Below are positions 37,813 through 48,800 of a stretch of 64,000 nucleotides of DNA, one piece after another. A program made the position numbers and the translations under genes. The stretch comes from Primula veris (lineage: Eukaryota; Streptophyta; Magnoliopsida; Ericales; Primulaceae). The notes below the pieces were generated by a model, which was given only the letters and a program-made list of their open reading frames with translations, had not been told where the DNA came from and searched no databases. Position 1 is the stretch's first letter. Every line of letters starts with the position of its first letter. The DNA lies in NCBI GenBank assembly GCA_963682055.1, contig OY821742.1, forward strand, positions 11,625,752 to 11,689,751, given 5' to 3'.

Positions 37813-39789
37813 TCATAAGCGTCGACCACGTATTGGATACAGACACTTACGACAATCATATCCTCGCCCTTGACAACTAGAACATCTCATAAGTGCTCGT
37901 CTCTCCGACTGATCCATACCATTATGAATACGAGTAGATCTTGGACGACCCATTTCTCTTAAAAGAGTAACATCCGGAAGAAATAATCTTTCACATGAAT
38001 CCCAATAGTCTTGATGCCGAAGTGGAGAAAATTGCCCCGAGTACGTACCTTCGTATGATTCAAGAGTGTAATATTTTACTATGTAAGCTTCCCAATCTAG
38101 ACGGTTTGCAGCGCATACGGAAAACACAAGTGAACACGGGATTCCATCACTCTGCCACTTACCGTAATCGCATTGCCAAAGTGAAAAGTCGACAACTTGA
38201 GTATTGCCTCCCCTGTAATTTCTTGAACTTGTACACACGGAATAAACCCCTCTTTCATAATCGAAAGTAACATTGGTATGACCAATGTCCGACCTACGTT
38301 TCTCTAAAATTTTGAGGATATTGGGACCATATCTTGTGCCGCTGTTTCTCATCCCCATTACTATCTTTTTCCGCTCGCAAAAATAGTGTACCAACTTATT
38401 GAAAATAAGCTGCACAGCAGCAATGATTGGTAAATTACGAGCAGCTTTTAAAACATTATTGAAAATTTCAGCCATGTTTGTGGTCATGTTACCATGTCGC
38501 CTCCCTTTATCATGAAAATATGACCATTTTTCCGCAGGCTCTTTTATCAACCATTGATATGCTTGAGGATTCATCACTTTTATTGCTTCCATGATTCTTT
38601 TCAATTTTCTTTCTTGTAATTCCCAAATGGCGTTCTCCACTAACTTGTGTAAGTCAGGATCTCCTTTGAAAGCTTTCTTAAAATTATCCAAAAAATGATT
38701 TGAACAATATCGATGAACAAAACCTTGACCACGCCAAACTTCTCTCACTGCACTTAGAATACCAGCATGTCTATCCGAAATTAGACAAATATTCACGCGC
38801 TCTTTAATCACATGTCGCATAATGTTACAAAGAAAATAGCTCCACAAAATTGTACTCTCCTCAGCAACAAATGCACAACCAATGGGAAAAACATGATTAT
38901 CTGCATCCGATGCCATGGCCAACAAAATCTTACCTTTATACTTTCCATATAAGTGAGTAGCATCAATAGCGATAACTGGCCTACAATACTGAAATGCATC
39001 AATAACGGCCTTAAATGTGAAGAAAAATCTGTTCAATACCTCACCCACTGGATTTCCTACCACATCGTAAACTGGCGTCTCATAAGAAGCTACGGTACCG
39101 GGATTATACTTTTGAAGCGCTTTCATAAATTTAGGTAAAACCTTATACGAGTCTTCCCAATTACCAAATATCTCTGCGATTGCTTTTTGTTTACCTAAAT
39201 AAGCTTTTTTGTATGAAACTGACATTTCAAAGCGGGCATTCACAATCTCTTTAACTAATGAAATCTTCATCATAGGATTAGTTGTGATGGCATTTCGAAT
39301 GGTTTGGGCAACAAGATTGGAATCTAACTGTGGATGATCAGTTGTAAGCTCGGCATGAATGCATGTATGAGGACCGTTGTACACCGACACTTCAAAAAAT
39401 CCATGTTTTTTTCTTAGTGAAGCTCGTAGTTTCCATTTGCATTTTTGAGTTTCGGCCAGTTTACAACGAATTTCCCAAAATTTTGCCTTCGAACTTTTAG
39501 TGTAAAAATGGATGTTACGTTTGATTGACCAAAGTTTTATTCCCTTTTTCAACATTTCTTTATCCCTAAATAAAAGACCAATAAAAGGATCATTAACTTG
39601 AGGATCCCAAAATCCAGGATACATCATATAATTTCGTCTCTGGTTACTATAATTTTCTTGAGTGTCGAACGGTTCATTAAACAAACTTGACATTGGTTGA
39701 TGCATAGGAATTTCATCGGGAATAGTATTATTCGGCCATTGTGACCCACTTGATTGGTCGTTTTCATCCTCATCCATATACAAGCCCAT
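37813..39789 (-). CDS. MuDR-type MULE transposase, catalytic part (degenerate)
   Basis: The 658-codon open frame starts MGLYMDEDEN. It holds a MuDR DNA-binding region (about 70-150, with LFRDKEMLKKGIKLW and the CKLAET...CKWKLRA zinc site), then the MULE DDE domain. That domain has VIAIDATHLYGKYKG (Asp276), ICLISDRHAGI (Asp339), CSNHFLDNFKK and TTNMAEIFNN (Glu441). The SWIM zinc finger near 540-555 reads QCDYGKWQSDGIPCSLV; the family pattern C-x-C...C-x-H should have Cys at 542 and His at 554, but here they are Tyr and Leu. A Cys-rich tail (CSSCQGRGYDCRKC) closes the protein. The frame continues upstream of an in-frame TAA at 39820-39822, so this M is probably not the native start. The enzyme would cut and paste DNA at the TIRs, but this copy is probably inactive. 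Confidence 0.88.
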   Translation of the reverse strand: MGLYMDEDENDQSSGSQWPNNTIPDEIPMHQPMSSLFNEPFDTQENYSNQRRNYMMYPGFWDPQVNDPFIGLLFRDKEMLKKGIKLWSIKRNIHFYTKSSKAKFWEIRCKLAETQKCKWKLRASLRKKHGFFEVSVYNGPHTCIHAELTTDHPQLDSNLVAQTIRNAITTNPMMKISLVKEIVNARFEMSVSYKKAYLGKQKAIAEIFGNWEDSYKVLPKFMKALQKYNPGTVASYETPVYDVVGNPVGEVLNRFFFTFKAVIDAFQYCRPVIAIDATHLYGKYKGKILLAMASDADNHVFPIGCAFVAEESTILWSYFLCNIMRHVIKERVNICLISDRHAGILSAVREVWRGQGFVHRYCSNHFLDNFKKAFKGDPDLHKLVENAIWELQERKLKRIMEAIKVMNPQAYQWLIKEPAEKWSYFHDKGRRHGNMTTNMAEIFNNVLKAARNLPIIAAVQLIFNKLVHYFCERKKIVMGMRNSGTRYGPNILKILEKRRSDIGHTNVTFDYERGVYSVCTSSRNYRGGNTQVVDFSLWQCDYGKWQSDGIPCSLVFSVCAANRLDWEAYIVKYYTLESYEGTYSGQFSPLRHQDYWDSCERLFLPDVTLLREMGRPRSTRIHNGMDQSERRALMRCSSCQGRGYDCRKCLYPIRGRRL

Positions 39790-39819
39790 TTCAGATGATA
39801 ATTCTTCGTAGTCAACTTC

Positions 39820-40448
39820 TTATACATTTTCTTCGTCATCGTCAGATTCGTTTTCGCTAATATTGACGTCCGGATCTTCATCATCTGGTTCATCCCCAAG
39901 TTCTATCTCATTTATATTGTTCGACCAACCAATATTATCTGACAATCGACACACTGCATCCAAATGTGTCAAATCTGGTTCGTTGTTCTTAGAATATAAC
40001 TCTGTCATTGGCTCTTGTCGAATGGGTGTTCTACTTGATGTACCGATTTCATTATTGGAAAGAATATTATAATACAACCCGTAATCTTGATCAGAAAAGT
40101 AAACTTGCTCAATTTCAACATATAACTTTATAAACGTTTTCCATTTTCTTCTATTAACTCAAGCATGGTTTCCAACGAATCATTATCATCAATAGCCAAT
40201 CGCATATATTTAAACTCAGTAAGTGTAGTCAGATATGGATAACGACATGTTAAACTCAAACGATTTGAAGTCGATGATACATCAAGTTCCTTAAACATTT
40301 TTTCCAAAAATTTGTCGTATGTCGTGTTTCTAGATACCTTAAAATTTTTTTTATAAGAAATATCATAAGATAACCCCTCGCTAATAGTTTCCATCATCGT
40401 ACCTCCCCAATAACACATAATTGTAGGATTTTTCATTTCGATAACCAC
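39820..40448 (-). pseudogene. N-terminal part of the MULE transposase, split by frameshift and nonsense codon
   Basis: 40448-40128 encodes a PB1-like N-terminal domain typical of plant MULE transposases (MCYWGGTMMETISEGLSYD ... KRLSLTCRYPYL-type phrases). It hits a stop at 40128, and the natural continuation (KLYVEIEQVYFSDQDYGLYY) lies in another frame, implying a one-base change near 40130-40140. That second frame (to 39820) is acidic (DDEDPDVNISENESDDDEE) and ends at a TAA, after which the 658-codon catalytic frame continues in phase. An unannotated intron instead of the frameshift is possible, but it would not remove the TAA. Confidence 0.75.
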
Positions 40449-40626
40449 ACGGTAAAACTATCAATTTTACTCAAATAATACTCCAACAACACAAAATATT
40501 GAGCTTTTACCTGTTTCGGAAGAAATCTGAGATTTGCCCTAAAATGATCTAAGAGCTATGCTTTTTTTATTCTTACAGTAGTCTGGGAAAAGAGATGAGT
40601 TTTTTTAAATAGGAAAGTATTTCTGA

Positions 40627-40873
40627 AAAACGACCGATCGAAATGGAAAAAACGACCGATCGTTTTTGTCTGAAAAACGACCGATCGAAATGGACAAAAC
40701 GACCGATCGTTTTTGGTCCAAATTGTTCCAGAGAGTTCATGATAAAAACGACCGGTCGTTTTGACCATTTCGATCGGTCGTTTTTCGGAAGTAGACCATT
40801 TTGGGAATATTACAGAAAGGTAGCCCATTCTGGGATTTTGGGGCAGCAACTGTACCATTTCAGCAAAAAACTC
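40627..40873 (-). repeat. Right terminal inverted repeat of the MULE
   Basis: Inverse copy of 34018-34264 with two mismatches. It ends in CAGCAAAAAACTC directly before the TTAATAATC target duplication. Confidence 0.92.
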
Positions 40874-40882
40874 TTAATAATC

Positions 40883-41070
40883 GACCTCCCTGAGATGCAG
40901 ATAAATGAAACTGAACTAACATAAATTTAATTGGTTTATTTTTCCCAAACCCACTCATGACAAAACTTGCACTCAAATTAAACTTCCATTTCACAATTTC
41001 CCCATTTTTTTTTTTCCGTTTGTAGGACAAAAGTTCCATTACAGTTTTTTGTTTTAAGTGGCAAATAAAG
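40883..41070. repeat. Right part of tandem-duplication copy 2, displaced by the MULE
   Basis: It continues the sequence left at 34017 and matches 33500-33720 of copy 1: GACCTC, GATGAAACTGAACTAACA, CACTCAAATTAA, CCATTACAGTTTTTTGTTTT. Confidence 0.85.
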
Positions 41071-41285
41071 TAAAGTATGTAAATTGCAATTAAATGTCAA
41101 TATAATAAGGTAGTTGTAGGTCCATAAATCACGTGACCCTCACCACAACGCGACATCTTCCCCACACCCCCAATCTGGTACAACAACCTAATAAAGGATT
41201 TCATTTTTTGTTTGCTTGTTTAGACAAATTAAAGAGTTTTATTGAAAATATAATAAATCATGATGCATCTCAATGATCTGATCTC

Positions 41286-41395
41286 ACATGGAGCATATTT
41301 CTAAACATTATAATAATTCATAGAATCAACCTTAAATATTTACATGGAGCATCTTTCTAAACATTATAATAATTCATAGAATCAACCTTAAATAT
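41286..41395. repeat. 55-bp perfect-type tandem repeat, two copies
   Basis: ACATGGAGCATATTTCTAAA at 41286 and ACATGGAGCATCTTTCTAAA at 41341 begin two adjacent 55-bp copies with one visible mismatch. Confidence 0.9.
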
Positions 41396-42067
41396 TTACA
41401 AAATATGTTTGTCTTTGTAACCTATAGTAATACTCAATCAAACAACATTTACAAATCTTAAATATTGATCAAATACTAAATCTCGGACAATTTTTAATAT
41501 GGGATCATACTATAAAATACTGAATCGTTTCAAATGAAAGTTTTTCTTTTCAAAAAACGTATTATATATTGGCCGAGTCCGCTACTTCGATTATTGGAAA
41601 TGATACATTAGAAATTTTCTCCTATTCGAACTGCACAAGCAATGTTCTTAAATGCCAAAAATGAATTTTAGATAAAAATAAGTCGCCTAGTTGTTTCAAA
41701 AAAAGTTGTCAAACAATTAATCTCGCTTAATCACTGCCTAATCGTTTAATCTCGTCTAGTCCACCTACACAATATGATTTTCGGCTATGCTCGACTTTAA
41801 AATAATGTGCACGAGTGCGTGTTACACGCACTGCATCCGTCCCAAAATGATTGTCCTGCTTTTTATTTTGCTACATCCCTTTTTAGTAATTTTTTTCTTT
41901 TTAATTTGTTAAAATATCTCTTTTTGGTGGTTAAATCATATTAAATTTACACTTTTAATTAATCTCATATTTTAAATTTTTAAGTAAGAATTAATTTTTG
42001 TTTGAAAATTTTGATTTTTCATATTGTTGAAGTTTACGTGAAATTGGTTCAAACAGAGAAAAAACAC
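41396..42067. other. Intergenic DNA with a Stowaway-like end
   Basis: CATCCGTCCCAAAATGATTG near 41834 has the consensus look of one end of a Stowaway MITE, and CTCCCACTGTTTCAAAATA near 42444 looks like another. The partner ends were not found. No gene is seen up to the MAX2 leader. Confidence 0.4.
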
Positions 42068-42385
42068 GTTTAGTGTACTGTACTACAGTGATTAACGATT
42101 TTAACAATTGACGTATCGAACTATAAAATTTCGTCTAATTAAGGGACTAACAGCATAAATCGATGAAATTGCAATCATTATATCTCATATTTGAGGACCT
42201 ATTTTTTAGGATGTTGACAGATTTACATTCAACATGTGATAGAAAAGATAACGGCAGTGACATTTTATTATTTTGTTTAACGGTAAGTACTCATTATGAC
42301 AAATTTCGTAGATCAATACCTTAATTGTTAAAATTGATAGCGTAATATCTAAATAGTTAACCACTGTTATTACAGTACATTAAAC
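42068..42385. mobile_element. MITE, copy 2 of a two-copy family
   Basis: The left end GTTTAGTGTACTGTACTAC is matched in inverse by the right end (reverse complement GTTTAATGTACTGTAATAAC), with further pairing inward. It shares its plan and internal phrases with 21311-21640. It lies about 450 bp upstream of the MAX2 start codon and so sits in its likely promoter. Confidence 0.6.
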
Positions 42386-42739
42386 ATATTTTTTCTCGTT
42401 TACTGACACCTACTTTGAAACGAATAGAAAATATATATACACTCCCACTGTTTCAAAATAATTGTTCAATTTTAAAAAAAGAGTAATTTACTTCATTAAT
42501 GATTACCTTTGTTCCCCTTTAACAACAGAAAGTTACTAAAGTTAACCTTTTATTACGGTTTGACATAAAATATGGCTTAATTTGTAAATGTGATATACAA
42601 TCATGTGATTTACTTCATATTTGTATCAAATCAAAAGGACCATAAATTAATTTCTACAAAATCCAAAATATTGTAATAGTAATCATTTTTTATTTATTTT
42701 GAGAGTACAAGTGTACAACCCATCCTCAACCCCCATCCC

Positions 42740-42832
42740 CACATTTATCTCTACAGCGAGAAAAGGAAAAAAAAAAAAAAGAAGAAAAAAAAAACAAAAA
42801 ACACAACGAAGCAAGCAAAGCAAGCTCAAACG
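42740..42832 (+). promoter_or_regulatory. A-rich 5' leader of MAX2
   Basis: A purine-rich (A/G) tract followed by two GCAAGCAAAGCAAGC-type repeats leads to the start codon context AACGATGAC. No distinct TATA box was recognised. Confidence 0.35.
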
Positions 42833-45800
42833 ATGACGTCAATGGGCGACCTCCCAGATGAGATCCTTCACCAAATAATCTCCTTAATTACTCCAACCCG
42901 GTCCCGTAACTCTATCGCACTCGTCTCCCGCAAATTCCATCGCTTCGAACGGTTAACACGTACCGTCCTCACCCTCCGCGGTAACCTCCGTGACCTTCAC
43001 TTAATCCCTCCCTCTTTCTCTTTCGTAACCCGTCTCGACCTCTCCCTTCTTTCCCCCTGGGGTCATCCTTTGACTCCGTCTCCCGAGGTCTCCTTTCCGT
43101 TTCCTTCTGTTACCGTGCTCTCTCTCTATATTCGCACCGCAACGACTCTCTCCCTCCTCCTCCCCAGATTCCCTAGACTGACGCACCTGAAGCTCGTCAG
43201 GTACCGATGTTATTTTTGTGGACCTTATTTGTCATGTTACAGCAAGCAGGGACCTAATTGAAGTTATTACCAAACTATTTATTACTAATTCTATAGTATC
43301 GAAAAATAATATACTAGTTTCGGAATATAATATAGTTGTCACGTACTGGATTTGGTAGTATTTTTTATTGGTATGATTACTATTTTTAGTGAATTTTGTT
43401 GTATTTTTATTGGAATTATATAGTGACTTTTGTGGTATTTTTATTTGAATTATTTGTACTTTTAGTCAAATTTGTACTATTTTTAGTGGAATTATTAGTA
43501 CTTTTAGTCAAATTTGTAGTATTTTTATTGGAATTATTTGTATTTTTAGTGAAATTTGTAGTATTTTTTTTTAATTTGTTGGTATCGATCTAAGTGATAT
43601 AAAAATTGTTTTTGCTAAACAAATCTAATAAATTGTACCTTAACTTGATTTGCTTAGATAAAAAATAGTGGCGAATACCTTGCTTAACACGCATCGTCCT
43701 ATCCCTCCGCGACAACCTCCGCAACCTCCACTTAATCCCTCCTTCCTTCTCCTTCGTAACCCGCCTTGACCTCTCCCTCCTCTCCCCCTGGGGCTACCCC
43801 CTGTTGACGGACTTGCCGTTCCCTTTCCCGTCTTTGACTGCACTCTCTCTATATTCGGACCGCGGCGACTCTCTCCCTCCTCTCCCCTTGGGGCTACCCT
43901 CTGTTGACGGACTTGCCGTTCCCTTTCCCGTCTTTGACTGCACTCTCTCTCTATATTCGGACCGCGGCGACTCTCTCCCTCCTCTCCCCTTGGGGCTACC
44001 CCCTGTTGACGGACTTGCTGTTCCCTTTCCCGTCTTTGACTGCACTCTCTCTCTATATTCGGACCGCGGCGACTCTTTCCCTCCTCCTCCCTCGGTTCCC
44101 CAGCCTGACACGCCTCAAGCTCGTCAGGTATATTGATATTAGTGTTTGGTGTGTTTTGTGTGGCCTTATTTGTCATGTTACAGAAATGAAGGATCTAATT
44201 GAAGTTATCACCAAACTATTTCATTCTTTTCCGAATTCTTTATTTCACGAATTCCATCAGAATCAAGAAAAAACACTACTAATGCAAGAAAAGTGCTACT
44301 AGTTCTACAGTATCGAAAATAATATACTAGTATCGGAAAAATAATAGTGACCACCTGAGTTTGGTAGTATTTTTATTAGAATTATTAGAATCTTTAGTGA
44401 ATTTTGTAGTAGTTATATTGGAATTATTTGTATTTTTAGTGAAATTTGTAGTATTTTTATTGGAATTATTAGTACTTTTAGTCAAATTTGTAGTATTTTT
44501 CTTATATTAAGAAACCCATATTTGGGTTTTACAAATATGATATAATTACTATTAAGAAACCCATATTTGGGTTTTACAATATGAAGTCAAAAGTGTCACT
44601 TTTTACCGGAAGTTGTTACTATTTTGTAATAACGGAAACTGTTGTGGCTTTATATAAAATTACTTTATCTCACCGGTTTCGTAAATAGTGTCCTACAAAT
44701 TCCGCCGCTCCTAACGGTTAACACGCACCTCCCTCACCCTCCACGGAAATTTCCACCTAATCCCTACTTCCTTCCGTTCCGTAACCTGTCTCGACCTCTC
44801 TCTCCTCTCCCCTTGGGGCGGCCCCCTGTTAACAGACTTGCCTTTTGAATTCCCTTCTGTGAGGACGCTCTCACTCTACCTTCGCACCGCGACGACCCTC
44901 TCCCTCCTCCTTCCCTGCTTCCCCAGCCTCACTCGTTTTAAACTCGTCAGGTACTTCTCGTTTTTTGGCTCATTAATAGCTCGGATCGTGCTTGTTCATC
45001 TACTAATGAGCTAAGCCTGAACAGAATAATACGGCTCGTGATATAAAATTTCGTTTAATTATTTTAATATTTTTTTCCCATATATATTCCTGCTTATATA
45101 CATAAAATTTATCAATGAAAAATGAAAAAATTTCAATGAAAAATTTTCTTTTTGAAAAACATGGTTCATATTACAAATTTATGTTAACTTTATGTGATGA
45201 TTTTGAATAATTCATAAGTTATAGATTTAGTACTCGAATTACAAAGTAAATTTGTTAATTTGTCAGGTACCACCAGAGGCCGTCTGGGGGCGAGTTTGGG
45301 GCGGACTTCGCCCCACTAGCTGGGGTTTGCGGGAGGATTGTATCGTTGGACCTGTCGGCGTTCTACTGCTGGACGGAGGATGTGGTGTCTGCGGTCGGGA
45401 TGTTTAGAGGGGTGGAGGAGCTTGATCTTTTGAACCCTTCGCTTGCCGAGGGGTATAAGGCGGATCAGATCAAGACGATTGCTTCGTTTTGTATGAACTT
45501 GAAGGTCCTTAAAGTGCCGTGTATGTTTGATCACAGGTACTGTTGGTAGTTGGTACTACTGTATTGTTTAAATAAATAATACTCTTTATGTTCTCGTTTT
45601 ATTGTTCTTTAATATAGTTTTTGGGAAACTGGGTTTCCTTTAAAAAAGCCTTACCCCTTTAAGAAGTTGCGGTTCCTGATTCTTATTATTTAGGTGTATT
45701 TTTTTTTCCACGTCTTATGTTGTGTTTCCTTTTTCAGTTCCCTTCCTGATGACTATGGTTGTGCATTTGGAATTTTTAATTCACTGACTTAAATAGGGGA

Positions 45801-48800
45801 GGAATGACTTTTCAAAGTTTACCATTGTAGAGAACCACGGACAGAATCAGAAAGATTTGGCAGAACTGCTATTTTTGGTAAATAGGGGAGCTGAAATGCT
45901 TCTTTGTAGAAGTGGACAGTAAAATAAGGAACGGAGGGAGTATATGAGAGAGCTTATTGTAGTTTTTTTGTTGACAGTTTCAATTTTGTTGTGTTCCCAT
46001 GTTTGTTTAGTTTAAAATTTTAATTTGTTTTAATTATTTTCATTTTATCGTTAAATTATATACATTATAATACAATAACATACAAGAATGTCCTGTATAT
46101 GTTTGATCGCAGGTACTAGTGGTCCTAATTTAGGAATATCCCAGCTGATGTTTGTTTCTAGATTGATTTGTTTCTAGTCAGGTCAAGAATTATTATAGGA
46201 TTTTATCTTCTAGCTAGCTACATATAGATGCAGGAGATTTTGCACATTGAACAAATATTATTAGTTTCGTAGCGAAAGTATGAAATGTAGGGATTAATTC
46301 AATTGCATGTAATATAATAGTGTGGTAGTGCCAAGTTTTCAATTGTCGATAATGTGACAAATTTTTATTTAGAGGTATTTATCTAATCTTCAATTTTGTT
46401 TACAGAGTTACAGCATGATAATAATGTTCATTTCTATATTGGGGGGGTTTTGTGCAGCTATGTAATTGTTCTGGTATTTCAGGGAGTGTTTTAATTAGGG
46501 AGTGGACAACAGGACAAGTACTGGTTAACTACTTAACTAGAATATTAAGGAATTTTGTATGGTTTTGTTTGTACATGTGTTAGTCACTTTACTTTAGTTT
46601 AATGGATGGGACAAGTACTGATATGTTTTCTTGAAACATCTCATGGAATCTTGTTCCTGAAACGTCTTGAGTCTATTGTTGTGTATGAGTCTCGTCATTC
46701 TATTTTAATGGAAAATGATAAGCAGACAAATTGTACATAATGATTTGACTGTAATGGGTTTGTTATTTTGTACTGGCATTTAATGAGTTCCAAGGTTTAT
46801 TTTCTTATTTCTCGGCATCACAGCCCAGTTAGTTTCAGTGATTCTCAAGTTCATACCATTTTAATTAAGATAAAGCTACAATTTTACATAATGGTCTGAC
46901 TGTTTTGATGCTTCTGTAATTTCCTGAAGGATTCCATACATGTTTCTTCTTAAAAGAGTGCCTAATTACCGAACAGCTGATAATTTAGCAACTTCGATGC
47001 AACTTTTCAATAAACTTCTTCTGTATGTCTATTGTTATTCGAGTTCAATTTCCTCGTTTTCATCAAGTGTTAAGAAATCTTGCATATACAAGACGGATGG
47101 TTTATGTCATTCTGAGAATCAATCATAATACTTATTTTACTTAATAACAGATATATCGGATTCGTGGATGACGATTGCCTCCTCGCTCTCTCCTCGAATT
47201 GCCCCAACCTCCACACCCTCCATCTGGTCGACACATCAGCACTGTTAGCTACTAGAGCCGATGCCGACGATGAAGGCTACTCCCCTGATGATGCGGCAAT
47301 CGGAACTGCCTCTCTCATCGACATGTTCTCGGCCTTGCCTCTGCTTGAAGATCTTGTTCTAGATGTTTCAAGTAACATACGAGATAGCAAAGTGATACTA
47401 GAGCACCTCGGTTCAAAGTGCCCTAGGCTAAAGACCCTTAAACTAGGCCACTTCCACGGTGTTTGTACTGCGAACGACTCAAATTTAGGGTCAAAGCTTG
47501 ACGGAATCGCCATTTGTAAGAACCTAGAGTCGTTGTCGATTAAAAACTCGGCCGATTTAACTGATTTTGGTCTCGTGGCGATAGCCAAAGGCTGCTCGAG
47601 GCTGGCTAAGTTTGAGATAGAAGGGTGTAAAGGGGTTACTGTGAAGGGAATGAGGCTTTTCGCGTCGTTGCTGTGCCGGAGTTTGGTCGATGTAAGAATT
47701 TCGTGTTGTAAAAATTTGGGTGCAGTTTTGTCGCTAAAGGCGTTGGAGCCGATTCAGGACCGTATTGTTCGGCTCCACATCGACTGTATTTGGAATAGTG
47801 TTGAGCACTTTGATACCGGGTTTAATTTTGACCTCAATCAAGAGAACTGTGAGATGGTAAGAGCACCTCCCTCCGACTTTTTCTCAAAAGACAAGTTTTC
47901 CATAATTTCAGACATATTCACCTAAAATATTATTTGTTCCTACAAATGTTTCACTTAAGGTTGCCTAAACATTCCTTAGTAAAAGGATTCCTCAAAATTT
48001 AAAAACCACTGGTTTCTCAAGTATGAATTATTCAAATTGGTAAATATCAATATACACTATCGTCGATGAGAGAAAAAGTTGATGTATTGTAAATAAAAAT
48101 TGGATATGTTCTATTTCAAATTTATGTAATATGATAGGGGAGGGGGTATTAGTTGTTCTACGCATGAGAAAGAGATGCAAGGAGAATGATTACGGTCATA
48201 ACTCATAGATGTTCATATTAGTTGTTGTGAGGAAAGGTCATTGTTTGGAACCATTTGGTATGTATTATTTTTTTAAAGAGGAAATTATTATGTACAAACT
48301 AGATTGAGCATACATAACATACACTTGAGGGTTTTATAAATCTGAAGCATTTCATACTGTCTGTTTAAGAAAGCGCCTAATTACTAACCAATTGAATATT
48401 TTAAAAGCAGAGCTTTAAATAGGAAAAGAATTATACATCATCAATCTAGTTTGTTTTCCTTGTGATCTGTACTCTTTTTATCAAGTACTCATTTCATTAA
48501 TTGTTACAAACTTTTCATTTATAACTATTTTCTGGCTTTTATTGTTATTTCGACCTCAAATAGGAGAACGAGGAGATGGTAAGAATGAGGAAGAGGTGCA
48601 AATACGATGAAGAAATCAACTGTTCTTATTCAGAGGTGTTTGAGAACGGATATCAGGAGAGAACCTGGGATAGACTCGAGTATCTCTCTCTATGGATAAG
48701 CGTAGGCGAGGTATTAACGCCTTTAATAAACACGGGTCTAGAGAATTGCCCAGTTTTAGAAGAGATCGAAATAAAAATCGAAGGAGACTCGAGAGATCAT

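Larger units (their letters stand above)
34018..40873 (-). mobile_element. Mutator-like element (MULE), full-length with TIRs and 9-bp TSD
   Basis: The element is 6856 bp and is bounded by the 9-bp direct repeat TTAATAATC at 34009-34017 and 40874-40882. Its terminal inverted repeats (34018-34264 and 40627-40873) are 247 bp and differ at only two positions by my alignment. Both start GAGTTTTTTGCTGAAATGG. Inside, on the minus strand, are a damaged transposase gene (37813-40448) and a second ORF (35089-36429). Nine-base duplications and long TIRs are the standard marks of Mutator elements. Subterminal and internal regions are packed with CGATCGGTCG motifs. The near-identical TIRs point to a recent insertion. 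Confidence 0.92.

Noticed and set aside
43640..44176. 178- and 105-codon minus-strand ORFs with repeated RRGPNIERE-type motifs
   Set aside because: They are antisense readings of the CT-rich, 102-bp repeated MAX2 exon copy B. No family similarity and fully explained by the sense strand.
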